Positions 8,275-16,795 of a stretch of DNA of 64,000 nt are shown one piece after another. A program made the position numbers and the translations under genes. The DNA is from Acidimicrobiia bacterium (GTDB taxonomy: Bacteria > Actinomycetota > Acidimicrobiia > ATN3 > PSLF01): assembly GCA_040289475.1 (NCBI GenBank), contig PSLF01000004.1, positions 33,191 to 97,190 on the forward strand. The letters are read 5' to 3'. How positions within the stretch are numbered: the first letter of the stretch is position 1; the number at the start of each line of letters is the position of its first letter. The notes beneath the pieces were generated by a model, which saw only the letters and a list, made by a program, of their open reading frames with translations, was not told the DNA's origin and did no database searches.

Positions 8275-8670
8275 ATGGAAGAGCACGCGCGGATTTTAGT
8301 CGTCGATGACAGTGCCGAGGTTCGGCGGCTTCTCCGAAAAATTCTCGAAATGGAGGGGTACTCTGTGTCAGAGGCGGCGGACGGCAGGGAGGCTCTCCAG
8401 CACCTATACGACGAAGAGGTGCACCTCGTTCTACTCGACGCGATGATGCCTAATGTCAACGGTTGGCAGGTGCTAAAAGCAATTAGAGAGGACGAAAGAA
8501 TCGCCAATATTCCAGTCATTATTTGTACTGCTCGGGAAATCGTTCCAGGAGAAAGCCCTGGATGGGAAAAAGCGGACGGAGCTATTCACAAGCCCTTTCG
8601 AAGGTCCGAGGTTATAGGAGTAGTTCAGGAAGCTTTATCAGCTGGCAAGGCTAGATCAACGAGCACGTAA
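8275..8670 (+). CDS. Receiver-only response regulator (CheY-like)
   Basis: This is a 131-aa stand-alone receiver domain. The acidic pocket (ILVVDDSAEVRRLL), phospho-Asp (LVLLDAMMPNVNGW, about residue 55), switch Thr (IICTARE) and Lys (IHKPFRR) are all present, so it should be phosphorylatable. There is no output domain. It sits 98 bp after another receiver-only gene and between two minus-strand envelope genes. The cognate kinase is not identifiable; the PAS kinase at 10839-12605 is the nearest intact one. Confidence 0.9.
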   Translation: MEEHARILVVDDSAEVRRLLRKILEMEGYSVSEAADGREALQHLYDEEVHLVLLDAMMPNVNGWQVLKAIREDERIANIPVIICTAREIVPGESPGWEKADGAIHKPFRRSEVIGVVQEALSAGKARSTST

Positions 8671-8721
8671 GTTTTGTCTCACTTTGGCTTTGACATAACC
8701 GCTCATCTCTGAAGCTGAATG

Positions 8722-8751
8722 CGAGAAGCGCAAAAGCCGTTTCGCCTCTCG
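8722..8751 (-). terminator. Possible weak hairpin between convergent genes
   Basis: CGAGAAGCG (8722-8730) and CGCCTCTCG (8743-8751) can form a 9-bp stem, with one G:U pair on the minus-strand RNA, downstream of the zinc-ribbon gene. No U-tract follows, so this is at best a weak terminator. Confidence 0.2.
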
Positions 8752-8783
8752 TGAACCTCAATGCCTTGGCTCCATTGCGATAA

Positions 8784-9869
8784 TCAACCTGGAGTCGAGG
8801 GAAGTTCGTAAATTTCTCCTCCTCCCGCTGGCCCAGGTGCGTTCTGAAGCGCCTTCCATGTAACCACAAAGCCGATGACGAACAGGAGAGCCAAAGATGC
8901 AGCAAAGATAAGCAGTGGCCTTTTACCAGTGAGAAACGATTCTCCCTCACCGCTTGCCGACCGTCTTGCATCCAGGGCCGAGCCAGCCCATACGGCGGCT
9001 CCCATGAGAGCAAAGGCGACCTTGAAAAACAATAGACCGCCCGGAGACAAGACCATTAGGACGACCATAAGAAGTAGCAGCCATGTCACAAGAGCCGCAT
9101 GCCCAAAGAATCTTGCCTTTTTTCCTAGCGCCAGAAATCCTCCACCGGGAATCAAGCCCCAAATCATGGCGTTGGCTGGTGAAATTTCTTTGGTCTTTTC
9201 GGCTGGACGGAGGCCTGCCAAAAAGTCTGTCCCGCAAACAGAACAGAGATTCGCTTCTATAGGATTTGCGGTATCGCACAAGGAACAACGCTGTACGAGC
9301 CGGCCAAGTGGATCACGCTCAATCTTTGCCAAAAAACCTGCTCCGGCAGGTACTCTGCGTTCTGGGCCAGCTAGCGGGGCCGGATGCTGCATAGCCGAAG
9401 GCACCGCACCAGAAAGACCACTGGGCCGAGCCAGCGGGGTAGGCGTGCCGGCACCACTTGCAAACTCTAGCGATTGGATTGAACCCTGTACGCGGACTGG
9501 AAGTGTCCCAGCGGACCACTGACTCTTATCGAGCACTGGAGGGACTGATAATGCCTGTGTTCCCGAAGACCCACTCTCCTTAGGATCGCCCAACTTCGTC
9601 GTAACCTCGCCGGTACTCTCAAACCCGCTCTGGTGACCCGGGGTTGGAATAGCGATGCCCGACGCCCTAGCTTCGGCCGTCACTTCTGAGGCGCTCGGCG
9701 CTTCTGGGCGGATAACAGGCTGAGCGTCCAATACAGTTCCCGGTTGTGAACTGTCAAGCCCTTGCGACATCGGTTGCGGTGCGGTCGTCTCAACGAAACG
9801 CTGCAGGCAGAGGCTACACCACTTCGCCGTCTCAGCGTTTGAAGCACCACAGGAGGGGCATCGCTTCAC
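8784..9869 (-). CDS. Double zinc-ribbon membrane protein
   Basis: The 361-aa product carries two zinc ribbons: CPSCGASNAETAKWCSLC at residues 4-21 and CSLCDTANPIEANLCSVC at about 191-208. They are joined by a long low-complexity linker rich in Pro, Ser and Gly. Three or four hydrophobic segments occupy about residues 230-345. It is a predicted inner-membrane protein with cytoplasmic zinc ribbons, and no enzyme motif is visible. The gene ends close to the convergent response regulator and follows the trypsin-like protease by 4 bp, so kinase, protease and this protein probably form one operon. A scaffolding or sensing role is inference. Confidence 0.75.
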   Translation of the reverse strand: MKRCPSCGASNAETAKWCSLCLQRFVETTAPQPMSQGLDSSQPGTVLDAQPVIRPEAPSASEVTAEARASGIAIPTPGHQSGFESTGEVTTKLGDPKESGSSGTQALSVPPVLDKSQWSAGTLPVRVQGSIQSLEFASGAGTPTPLARPSGLSGAVPSAMQHPAPLAGPERRVPAGAGFLAKIERDPLGRLVQRCSLCDTANPIEANLCSVCGTDFLAGLRPAEKTKEISPANAMIWGLIPGGGFLALGKKARFFGHAALVTWLLLLMVVLMVLSPGGLLFFKVAFALMGAAVWAGSALDARRSASGEGESFLTGKRPLLIFAASLALLFVIGFVVTWKALQNAPGPAGGGEIYELPSTPG

Positions 9870-9873
9870 AAGT

Positions 9874-10842
9874 TCACCCCTCTTTTATGTAACAGGACCC
9901 AGAAGATACCGGGCCTTGTGAAGACTGTGCGACGCTAATGGCGGCTGCAACCCGCTCGTAAGGGATCGCTACACCCACATTTCTGCGCTCCTGACTGATC
10001 GCAGTAGCCACTCCTATCACATATCCAGTCTGATCCACAACCGGACTGCCACTGTTGCCAGGCTCCAGAGTGGAGTCCATCAAGAAGAAACGTCGAGCAG
10101 AAAGCGGTTTTCCATAAATTGATTCGGTCGTGAAATTAGCCGTGCCAATGAATGTGGCTCTCTTGATTCGAAACTCACCTCCTCCAGGGAAACCTGGCGC
10201 GTACAACGGTTCACCGGGCCGTGGGTCTGAGTTGGTGAAAAAAAGAGGCGATCCTGCCACACCAGTCCTCAACACAGCCAGGTCGTTGTCCGGGTCGAAA
10301 TGAACGACTGTAGTGTTTATCGTCACTTGGCGACCTCCAAATCCATATGAGATATGGGGAGTGTGGACCCCTGCCACCACATGAGCATTCGTGACTATCA
10401 ATCCGGAGGACGCAAAGAACCCGGTGCCAAACTTTTGGAAGTTACACGCTTCGCCTGAAACTTTCACTACAGCATGCTCCAGGGTATTGGTAGAAACGAC
10501 CGTAGATGGGTTATCTACCAGACCTGTGCCATAACTCTGGGAAAGCACAGAGCCTGTTACAGCGATTGCCGCTATCGTCAAGAGACTAATAGCGACGATC
10601 AAAACGATCGCTGTACGGGCCCCTGGAACATAACCTGCCCCAGGTGCGGGAGGAACTTTCCAAGAGTTCGGCTGGTAACCTTGCGGCCACTGAGCACTCC
10701 ACCCCGGATAGTGTCCCCAAGCCCGAGTCGTCGATTCGCCATGTGCTGTAGGTCCGAGATCGTATGGCGGTGCTTGGCTCGGAGTTGGGTAGGATCGCTC
10801 ACCCGAGGATGGCGAGGAAGAGTGTTGCTCGTGCCAGCTCAC
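9874..10842 (-). CDS. Membrane-anchored trypsin-like serine protease (S1C-like)
   Basis: The 322-aa protein has a Pro/Tyr/Trp-rich cytoplasmic tail (1-72), one transmembrane helix (about 75-98) and an extracytoplasmic chymotrypsin-fold protease. The triad is complete: His in VTNAHVV (about 152), Asp in DNDLAVL (about 189) and Ser in EPGNSGSPV (about 265). There is no PDZ domain. The layout resembles MarP-type periplasmic proteases of actinobacteria, which protect against acid or act in wall remodelling, but MarP has four helices. The GTG start overlaps the sensor kinase stop (GTGA), so the two are translationally coupled. This suggests the kinase and protease serve one envelope-stress circuit. 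Confidence 0.88.
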   Translation of the reverse strand: MSWHEQHSSSPSSGERSYPTPSQAPPYDLGPTAHGESTTRAWGHYPGWSAQWPQGYQPNSWKVPPAPGAGYVPGARTAIVLIVAISLLTIAAIAVTGSVLSQSYGTGLVDNPSTVVSTNTLEHAVVKVSGEACNFQKFGTGFFASSGLIVTNAHVVAGVHTPHISYGFGGRQVTINTTVVHFDPDNDLAVLRTGVAGSPLFFTNSDPRPGEPLYAPGFPGGGEFRIKRATFIGTANFTTESIYGKPLSARRFFLMDSTLEPGNSGSPVVDQTGYVIGVATAISQERRNVGVAIPYERVAAAISVAQSSQGPVSSGSCYIKEG

Positions 10843-12605
10843 AACTCCACCTCTAATTCCGAACTTTCGTCAGACAGAACAGGTTCGGAATTCATACCTG
10901 GGGTACCTGACCTCTCGATCGGAAGAATTACGGTAAAAGTCGAACCTTCTCCCGGGCGCGACATGACTTCTATCTCGCCACCATGAAGTGCGACAAGTCG
11001 CTTAGCTATGTACAGACCCAGGCCTGTGCCGGGCAACTGTCTCACCCGCTCGTCCGAGGAACGCGTAAACATGGTGAAAAGCTTCGACAACGTATCTGGG
11101 TCTATCCCATAACCGCTATCCTTGACCTCAAGGTGAACCCATCCATCTTGCAGTCGTGATCTCACCTCCACAGGAGACCCAGGATCGGAGTACTTGAGCG
11201 CGTTTCCTATAAGGTTGGCCAAGACCTGGGTTATGCGGTCTGGATCTACGTATACATAGGCCTCTCGGATTCGTTTTACGACACGATCACGGGCTTCCGG
11301 GAGAAAGGAAGCGAGAGACTGCTCTACCAGAGAAGACAGCGCCACTGTTCTTCTGTTGAGGTCTAATGTTCCCCTCTCCAGCGCTGCTGTGGATAGCAAC
11401 TCATCTACTAGTCCCGAAAGGCGGTTTGCGGCATCGAGAATTTCTGACGCGCACTCCTTGTACTGCCGCTCCTCGAACTCTCCTTCCAAGAGCAACTCAG
11501 AAAAGCCGACGATCATAGTGAGGGGCGTCCGCAGTTCGTGGCTGACCATCGAGACCAAAGAGTCTCGCATCTGCGATAGCTCCCTTTCGCGACTCACATC
11601 GACAACTAGAGCAACCAAGCCAGCAGGCTTGTCGCGCCTTATGAGGGGAGCAGCGGCAATCGTAACTGGCGTGCTTCGACCGTCTCTGGAGAGCAAACGC
11701 ATTTCCCCTGGAGAACCTCCTAGTACACTTCCCCGAAAAACTGGACCGCCCAAAGCTTTCTTGCAGGGATGCTCGTCATCTAGAATGTGGCCCTCAGCTC
11801 CCTCCAACTGAAGTACTTCCCAGACAAACCGCCCAGCCGCTTCGAACTCAGGGATGCCGGTAAGCGTTTCTAGCTTTCTGTTCCACAACTCGACCCTTCC
11901 CTCTCCATCGCAGCTCACCAAGCCCTCGGTCATCGACTGGATCACTGCGGTAAGCGTCAGGTTAAACAGCTCCAGCTGAGAAACCTGCTGTCTCAAGCGG
12001 CGTCGTGCCTCCAATACAATTACGTCCCTGAAAAGAGAGGATGTAGGCGAGCAAAGAGCAGTCACAGCGGATCCCAAAATCAGAGTCCCAATATAGTTCC
12101 GCTCGAACTGGGAGTGAACAGCTGCAATGCCAACCAGCACAACCCCGCCGAATAACCCGTTGGCAACGGAGAGCCTCATGGGCAAAAGAATGCCTCCCAC
12201 GCTCGATAAGACCACGAGACTGAGCCACAGTCCGCCTTCGATCCCCTTGGAATTCCACGCATTTATTCCGACCAACAAGTGGAGGGTAAGCAACACCGAG
12301 AGAATTAGCCACGACGGGGCCGTCCGACCAATTTTGGACAGCGAAACCCTTATAGCCTCCGCAGCAAAAATAACCGCGGCGCCAGAAACGACTGTCACTG
12401 GCCCCAGCCACGAGAGCCGAGAGTCACGCCACAGAACTGCCGTAGCTACCGAGACAGCGATCAAGTACGGAAGGGCTACATAGCGCGTTGCGACCTGGAG
12501 GACCTCAGTGGTGTCAAAATCCTCCGATGCAGGGAAGATACGCAGCCTGCCCGAGAAACGCCGCGCTCGCTTGACAGTAAGTGTTGCTTGCGCCACCATC
12601 TCCAC
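10839..12605 (-). CDS. PAS-domain sensor histidine kinase with multi-pass membrane domain
   Basis: The 588-aa protein has about six N-terminal hydrophobic helices (residues 40-190), then a PAS domain (about 210-335). A HisKA domain follows with the phosphorylated His in SHELRTPLT (about 355). The HATPase has an N-box (NLIGNALKYS), KDSGYGID and GTGLGLYIAKRL. All catalytic boxes are intact. No response regulator lies beside it on the same strand; the nearest are the two receiver-only proteins about 2-4 kb away on the opposite strand. It overlaps the serine protease by 4 bp. The annotated GTG start is one choice; an ATG 6 nt downstream is another. Confidence 0.92.
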   Translation of the reverse strand: MEMVAQATLTVKRARRFSGRLRIFPASEDFDTTEVLQVATRYVALPYLIAVSVATAVLWRDSRLSWLGPVTVVSGAAVIFAAEAIRVSLSKIGRTAPSWLILSVLLTLHLLVGINAWNSKGIEGGLWLSLVVLSSVGGILLPMRLSVANGLFGGVVLVGIAAVHSQFERNYIGTLILGSAVTALCSPTSSLFRDVIVLEARRRLRQQVSQLELFNLTLTAVIQSMTEGLVSCDGEGRVELWNRKLETLTGIPEFEAAGRFVWEVLQLEGAEGHILDDEHPCKKALGGPVFRGSVLGGSPGEMRLLSRDGRSTPVTIAAAPLIRRDKPAGLVALVVDVSRERELSQMRDSLVSMVSHELRTPLTMIVGFSELLLEGEFEERQYKECASEILDAANRLSGLVDELLSTAALERGTLDLNRRTVALSSLVEQSLASFLPEARDRVVKRIREAYVYVDPDRITQVLANLIGNALKYSDPGSPVEVRSRLQDGWVHLEVKDSGYGIDPDTLSKLFTMFTRSSDERVRQLPGTGLGLYIAKRLVALHGGEIEVMSRPGEGSTFTVILPIERSGTPGMNSEPVLSDESSELEVEL

Positions 12606-12860
12606 ACCCAGAATTCAATTCTTCGATAAATAGCTTCGCGCACGGAGCCTGGAGGGGGTCCCACTTACTTCCGCTCGTCCCTCACCATCGTTTCACTCGG
12701 ATGGGGACTCTGGTAGATCTGTCGGTGATTTCCCCATATATGCGCAACTGCCCCCTCACGGAAAGACGGGAGGCGCCTTCATAACAAAACTCGAATAGTA
12801 GCCATGATGGACCAGTAAATGGATCGAGTAGTCAAGTGGCAATTCTGCGACTGCTGGCTG

Positions 12861-14048
12861 CTATAGGTATCCCATAGGATCGACAGGAGAACCGTTTACC
12901 CGTACTTCAAAATGGAGATGCGGTCCCGTTGAGAAGCCGGTTGAACCTACGGCGCCTATATTTTCACCCCTATCGACAAACTGACCCACTGTTACGCCGA
13001 TAGCGGATAGATGCGCGTAAGCCGTCACGATGCCCCCTCCGTGTGCGATAAGCACAAGGTTCCCGTACCCACCCTGGGTACCAGCAAATATCACTTGACC
13101 AGATTGGGCGGCTCGGACTGGGGTTCCTATTGGTGCAGCGATGTCGATTCCGGCATGGAGCCGCCCCCAACGCATTCCAAACCCAGATGTGACGACCCCG
13201 TTTACTGGCCACACAAAACCGCTAACGGATGGTTTCGCGGCCGGTGGCGTTGGAGCGCCGGACTGGGCAACAGGATCCGAACGCCGCTTAGCTAAAGCAG
13301 CTTCGGCCGCCGCTTGTCTCGCTCTAATCACGGCTTGGATTCGCGCCTCTTCCCGAGCGAGCGCTTCTATTTCCTTTGCGAGTTCGTCGATCCGATCGTT
13401 TAGAGCAGCTTGAGTCGCTTCAGTCTGGGCCCGCACCTCAGCCAGGCGCGCTGCCTGCTCTTCGGCTTCTCTGCGGGCAGCTTCGGCTCTGGCCTTCTCT
13501 TCTTCGAAAGCACGCCTGTCTTCATCTAGATCCTTGCGCAAATTAGCGAGCCTATAAATCACTTCATTGTTGTGCTCTGCGACCTTGGTTAAGCCGTAAA
13601 GCCTGAGGCCAGCTTCAGATATGGACGTAGACCCCACTAAAGCATCAATGATCCCGGTGTCCGAAGATTTGTAGACCGCACGCACTCTTGCCGCATACAT
13701 GTTCTTTTGGGAGTCCAGCTCCGACGATGTTCTTTCGATCCTCTCCTGGGCCAGTTTCATTGCCACTTCAGCCTGAGAAGCAGCTTGTTTTGCCTCGTCC
13801 GCTCTGTGGGACTGCGTAGCAATCTCTGCTTTTAGCGCATCAAGGCGCGCTGCCAGTTGTTCATCAGTGGCTTTCGCTGCATCCAGTTCGGCTTGCTTAC
13901 GAGCTCTCTCTGCACGCGCTTGGACAAGCCCCGCTTCTTCACTAGCGCCCGCTTTCGCCCCACCCAGGAAAGCGAGGACCATCAGTACCGCCGTCGACAC
14001 TATCGCCGACCGGCGAGCTCTCTGCGGCCTCGTATTCAAGTGAAACAT
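12861..14048 (-). CDS. M23-family metallopeptidase with coiled coil (EnvC/NlpD-like)
   Basis: This 395-aa secreted protein acts on peptidoglycan or activates amidases. A signal peptide covers residues 1-36 (Arg-rich start, hydrophobic [17 protein letters not shown]). A long coiled coil (about 38-250) is full of Glu, Arg and Ala heptads. The C-terminal LytM/M23 domain (about 280-390) has the zinc ligands in HAGIDIA (about 301) and HLHFEV (about 377), plus AYAHLS. All expected ligands are present, so it may be an active endopeptidase. The layout is that of EnvC-like cell-separation factors. The promoter appears to sit directly before the ATG. Confidence 0.93.
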   Translation of the reverse strand: MFHLNTRPQRARRSAIVSTAVLMVLAFLGGAKAGASEEAGLVQARAERARKQAELDAAKATDEQLAARLDALKAEIATQSHRADEAKQAASQAEVAMKLAQERIERTSSELDSQKNMYAARVRAVYKSSDTGIIDALVGSTSISEAGLRLYGLTKVAEHNNEVIYRLANLRKDLDEDRRAFEEEKARAEAARREAEEQAARLAEVRAQTEATQAALNDRIDELAKEIEALAREEARIQAVIRARQAAAEAALAKRRSDPVAQSGAPTPPAAKPSVSGFVWPVNGVVTSGFGMRWGRLHAGIDIAAPIGTPVRAAQSGQVIFAGTQGGYGNLVLIAHGGGIVTAYAHLSAIGVTVGQFVDRGENIGAVGSTGFSTGPHLHFEVRVNGSPVDPMGYL

Positions 14049-14058
14049 GTAAAATTAC

Positions 14059-14087
14059 AGGTTATGCGGAATAGACTCGAGATTCAA
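14059..14087 (-). promoter_or_regulatory. Putative promoter of the M23 peptidase gene
   Basis: On the minus strand TTGAAT (14087-14082) and TAACCT (14064-14059) are separated by 17 bp. The ATG follows 10 nt after the -10, leaving a leader of only a few bases and no Shine-Dalgarno. Confidence 0.45.
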
Positions 14088-14111
14088 GAATTCTCACCCG
14101 TAACGCCTCAA

Positions 14112-14184
14112 GCCGGAGTAGCTCAGTAGGTAGAGCGGTTCACTCGTAATGAACAGGTCCGGGGTTCGATTCCCCGCTCCGGCT
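14112..14184 (+). tRNA. tRNA-Thr (anticodon CGT)
   Basis: The 73-nt cloverleaf folds fully: acceptor GCCGGAG/CTCCGGC, D-arm GCTC/GAGC, anticodon stem GTTCA/TGAAC with loop CTCGTAA (anticodon CGT, 14145-14147), and T-arm CGGGG/CCCCG with loop TTCGATT. The discriminator is T. CCA is not encoded. It reads Thr codon ACG. Confidence 0.97.
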
Positions 14185-14315
14185 CCGAACAGTCCGCCAC
14201 ACCACCACAGCTCAACGCCAAACACGCTAGAATGAAGGCCGCTTTATTCAAGTGTGAGTAGTCGGACACAGTTCTTAGTAGGTGCCCATATGGGGCGACG
14301 GAGGACAATCCTGCG

Positions 14316-16751
14316 ATGGCCGGACCTCGACAGTTGAAATCCAAGATGCTCTGCACTTTCGTAATGGCGGTTGTACTGTTACCCACCGCAGCGTTCGTGC
14401 TTGCTAGAGCACAGACTGCTCAGGGCCTGGCCACCCTTGCTTCGGTCAATGTAGGGGAGTCGCCCGTCGCCGTAACAGTCGATGAAGCTCGAAACAAGAT
14501 ATACGTAGCAAATGCTCAATCAGGTACTGTCTCGGAGATAGACGGTAGCACTTTGTCACGCAGAGATATCCAGGTTGGGATTTGGCCAAGGGCAGTGGCT
14601 GCTATTGACTCCCCAGCGCGGATATTAGTAGCGAACTACATCTCGAACTCAATAACGATAATCACACCGAACCCGACTCCGCTTACTACAGAGATTCCTG
14701 TAGCCGAGGGTCCGGTGGATATTGCTGTAAACAAAACGACCAAGAAAGCCTACGTGGCAAGCATTCAGACTGGAGCCGTGACCGTAATCGACATTCCGAC
14801 GGCTTTGGTTGATGCGGTAATTGATTTCCCGTTTCAGGGGCCTTGGGACATCGAGGTTAACGAAGTCACGAACAAGGTTTTGGTTACGCTACAGCAAGCG
14901 TCCGCCTTCGCTGTCATAGATGGAGCGACCAACGGGGTCGACAATGTCTTGACCTCTGGTGGACAGTGGCCATACAAGATCGCCGTCAACAAAACCACCA
15001 ACACCGCCTACGTAGTCAACCACAACTTTGGTCCACAACCCTCGTTGCCTGACAACATTATGGCCACAGACTTGAACACCTCCACGCAAACGCTAATCGA
15101 GCTCGATCCCTCTGGCACCCAGTCGATGCTTCTTCGAGACGTCGCGGTCGACGAGGTAGCAAACAAGGCCTACGTGATCGGATACCTAAAGATCGAGCTG
15201 GTAGTGATAGACGGGACAACGATGTCGGTGTCATTGATCCCCTTCGGGCTCACCCACGCCAGCGTCTTAATACACCAGGGAGCCAGAAGGCTGTACTCGA
15301 CCAATGTAGGCGTGGGAACGCTTGACGAGATGAGCCTCGTCGACGGCCACAGAGAAAGCTCGCTCGTAGGCGATCAGCCGTGGTACGCAGCATTGGACGA
15401 GACGCGAAATGCAATTTACGTAGCAAACCGCACATCGAACAACGTGTCTGTTGTCGTAGGAGAATGCGGTCCAACCCTACCTGGATCTGTTCATAGCTCG
15501 TACTTGGCCGAGGGGTCGACCATAAACTTCGATGAATGGATCGTTCTAGCCAACCCAGCATCGACTGAGACTCGCGCATGCGTAAGCTACTTCACCGACA
15601 ACGGTTATAAGACTGGGGTCTGGCTCACTCTCGCTCCGAATACCAGGATGTCACTGAGGGCGAACGACAGCGTCTTGTCTTATCAGGTCTCTGCCAGAGT
15701 CGACTCTGGACCAAATCCAGTTTTCGTCGAAAGAGCTATGTACTCGACTATGCCGGGTCTCTACGGTGCTCATCTAGGAAAGGAAGCGGAAATTACTTCT
15801 ACCTCATGGCTGCTTCCAGAAGGAGTCAGCGCTGGAGGGACGGAGACGTGGGTCTTGGTCAGCAATCCCAACACGGCTCTCACGCCCACCGTAACAGTAC
15901 AATTCCTTACAGCCTTTGGCCCGGTAACCGTTCCGGCCTTCTCTCTTCCTCCACTCACGCGCCGCTCATTGAAGATCAGCAGTTATGTCTCGACGTTTGA
16001 GGTATCGACCAAAGTAGAGTCAACGGGAGGTGGTGTAGTAGCCGAACGGGCCACTTACCTGGCGCACAGTGGCTACGCGGGTTCAACAGAGTCTCCCGGT
16101 ATCTCTTCGTACTCAACAACTTGGTACGCCGCCGAGGGATCAACTGCAGGAGGATTCGATACCTGGATCCTGCTGGCTAACCCCAGCCCCTCAAGCACCG
16201 CTAATGCCAACATTACCTTTTTCACGTCCACTGGACCAGTTAGCGGTCCTAGCATCGTTATACCGCCGTTAAGCAGAAGGACCGTGAAGGCAAACTATTA
16301 CGTGACGGATTTCAACGTCGCCACCCGCGTAGTCGCGAACATTCCGATAGCCGCCGAGCGAGCAATGTATGCAAATCACCCCGTCCACGGAAAGGGGTCC
16401 TCGACTGGCGAGGCAGTACCGTCCCCATCTAACTCGGTCCTCTTAGTGGAGGGAGCCACCGCAGGAGGCTTCGAAACCTGGACACTCGTGGCAAATCCCG
16501 ACACGAACGCTTCTCAAACCGTCAACGTGAAGTACCTTACGTCCTCGGGCCTCGTCGCGCCTAGCGCACTTCAGGGGATTGTGATCGCGCCAGGACAGCG
16601 CATTTCAATCAGAGCCAACGATTTCGTCCCCAACAACTTCACTGTGTCAGCAAAGGTCGAGGTGACCTCCGGCAGTGGAATAGTAGCCGAGCACACGATA
16701 TTCGCTCCAGCTTCCCTAGCTCGAGACATGACCAGTGGACCAGGGCTCTAG
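14316..16751 (+). CDS. Secreted beta-propeller protein with C-terminal repeats
   Basis: The 811-aa product has a signal peptide (residues 1-33). A YVTN-type beta-propeller follows at about 38-385, with recurring motifs such as NKIYVANAQSG, KKAYVASIQTG and NAIYVANRTSN. The C-terminal half holds four copies of a roughly 100-residue module, each opening with a motif like AEGSTAGGFDTWILLANP and ending in a run like VVAERATY. This module resembles the DUF5719-type surface repeats of actinobacteria. No sorting signal or C-terminal helix is visible, so it is probably released or loosely wall-bound. Adhesion is the usual guess for propeller surface proteins; nothing here proves it. GGAGG lies 11 nt before the start, slightly far. 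Confidence 0.8.
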   Translation: MAGPRQLKSKMLCTFVMAVVLLPTAAFVLARAQTAQGLATLASVNVGESPVAVTVDEARNKIYVANAQSGTVSEIDGSTLSRRDIQVGIWPRAVAAIDSPARILVANYISNSITIITPNPTPLTTEIPVAEGPVDIAVNKTTKKAYVASIQTGAVTVIDIPTALVDAVIDFPFQGPWDIEVNEVTNKVLVTLQQASAFAVIDGATNGVDNVLTSGGQWPYKIAVNKTTNTAYVVNHNFGPQPSLPDNIMATDLNTSTQTLIELDPSGTQSMLLRDVAVDEVANKAYVIGYLKIELVVIDGTTMSVSLIPFGLTHASVLIHQGARRLYSTNVGVGTLDEMSLVDGHRESSLVGDQPWYAALDETRNAIYVANRTSNNVSVVVGECGPTLPGSVHSSYLAEGSTINFDEWIVLANPASTETRACVSYFTDNGYKTGVWLTLAPNTRMSLRANDSVLSYQVSARVDSGPNPVFVERAMYSTMPGLYGAHLGKEAEITSTSWLLPEGVSAGGTETWVLVSNPNTALTPTVTVQFLTAFGPVTVPAFSLPPLTRRSLKISSYVSTFEVSTKVESTGGGVVAERATYLAHSGYAGSTESPGISSYSTTWYAAEGSTAGGFDTWILLANPSPSSTANANITFFTSTGPVSGPSIVIPPLSRRTVKANYYVTDFNVATRVVANIPIAAERAMYANHPVHGKGSSTGEAVPSPSNSVLLVEGATAGGFETWTLVANPDTNASQTVNVKYLTSSGLVAPSALQGIVIAPGQRISIRANDFVPNNFTVSAKVEVTSGSGIVAEHTIFAPASLARDMTSGPGL

Positions 16752-16795
16752 CCCTTGGGGCAAAGGTACGGGGAGAGAGGCCGGGAACGAATCGG

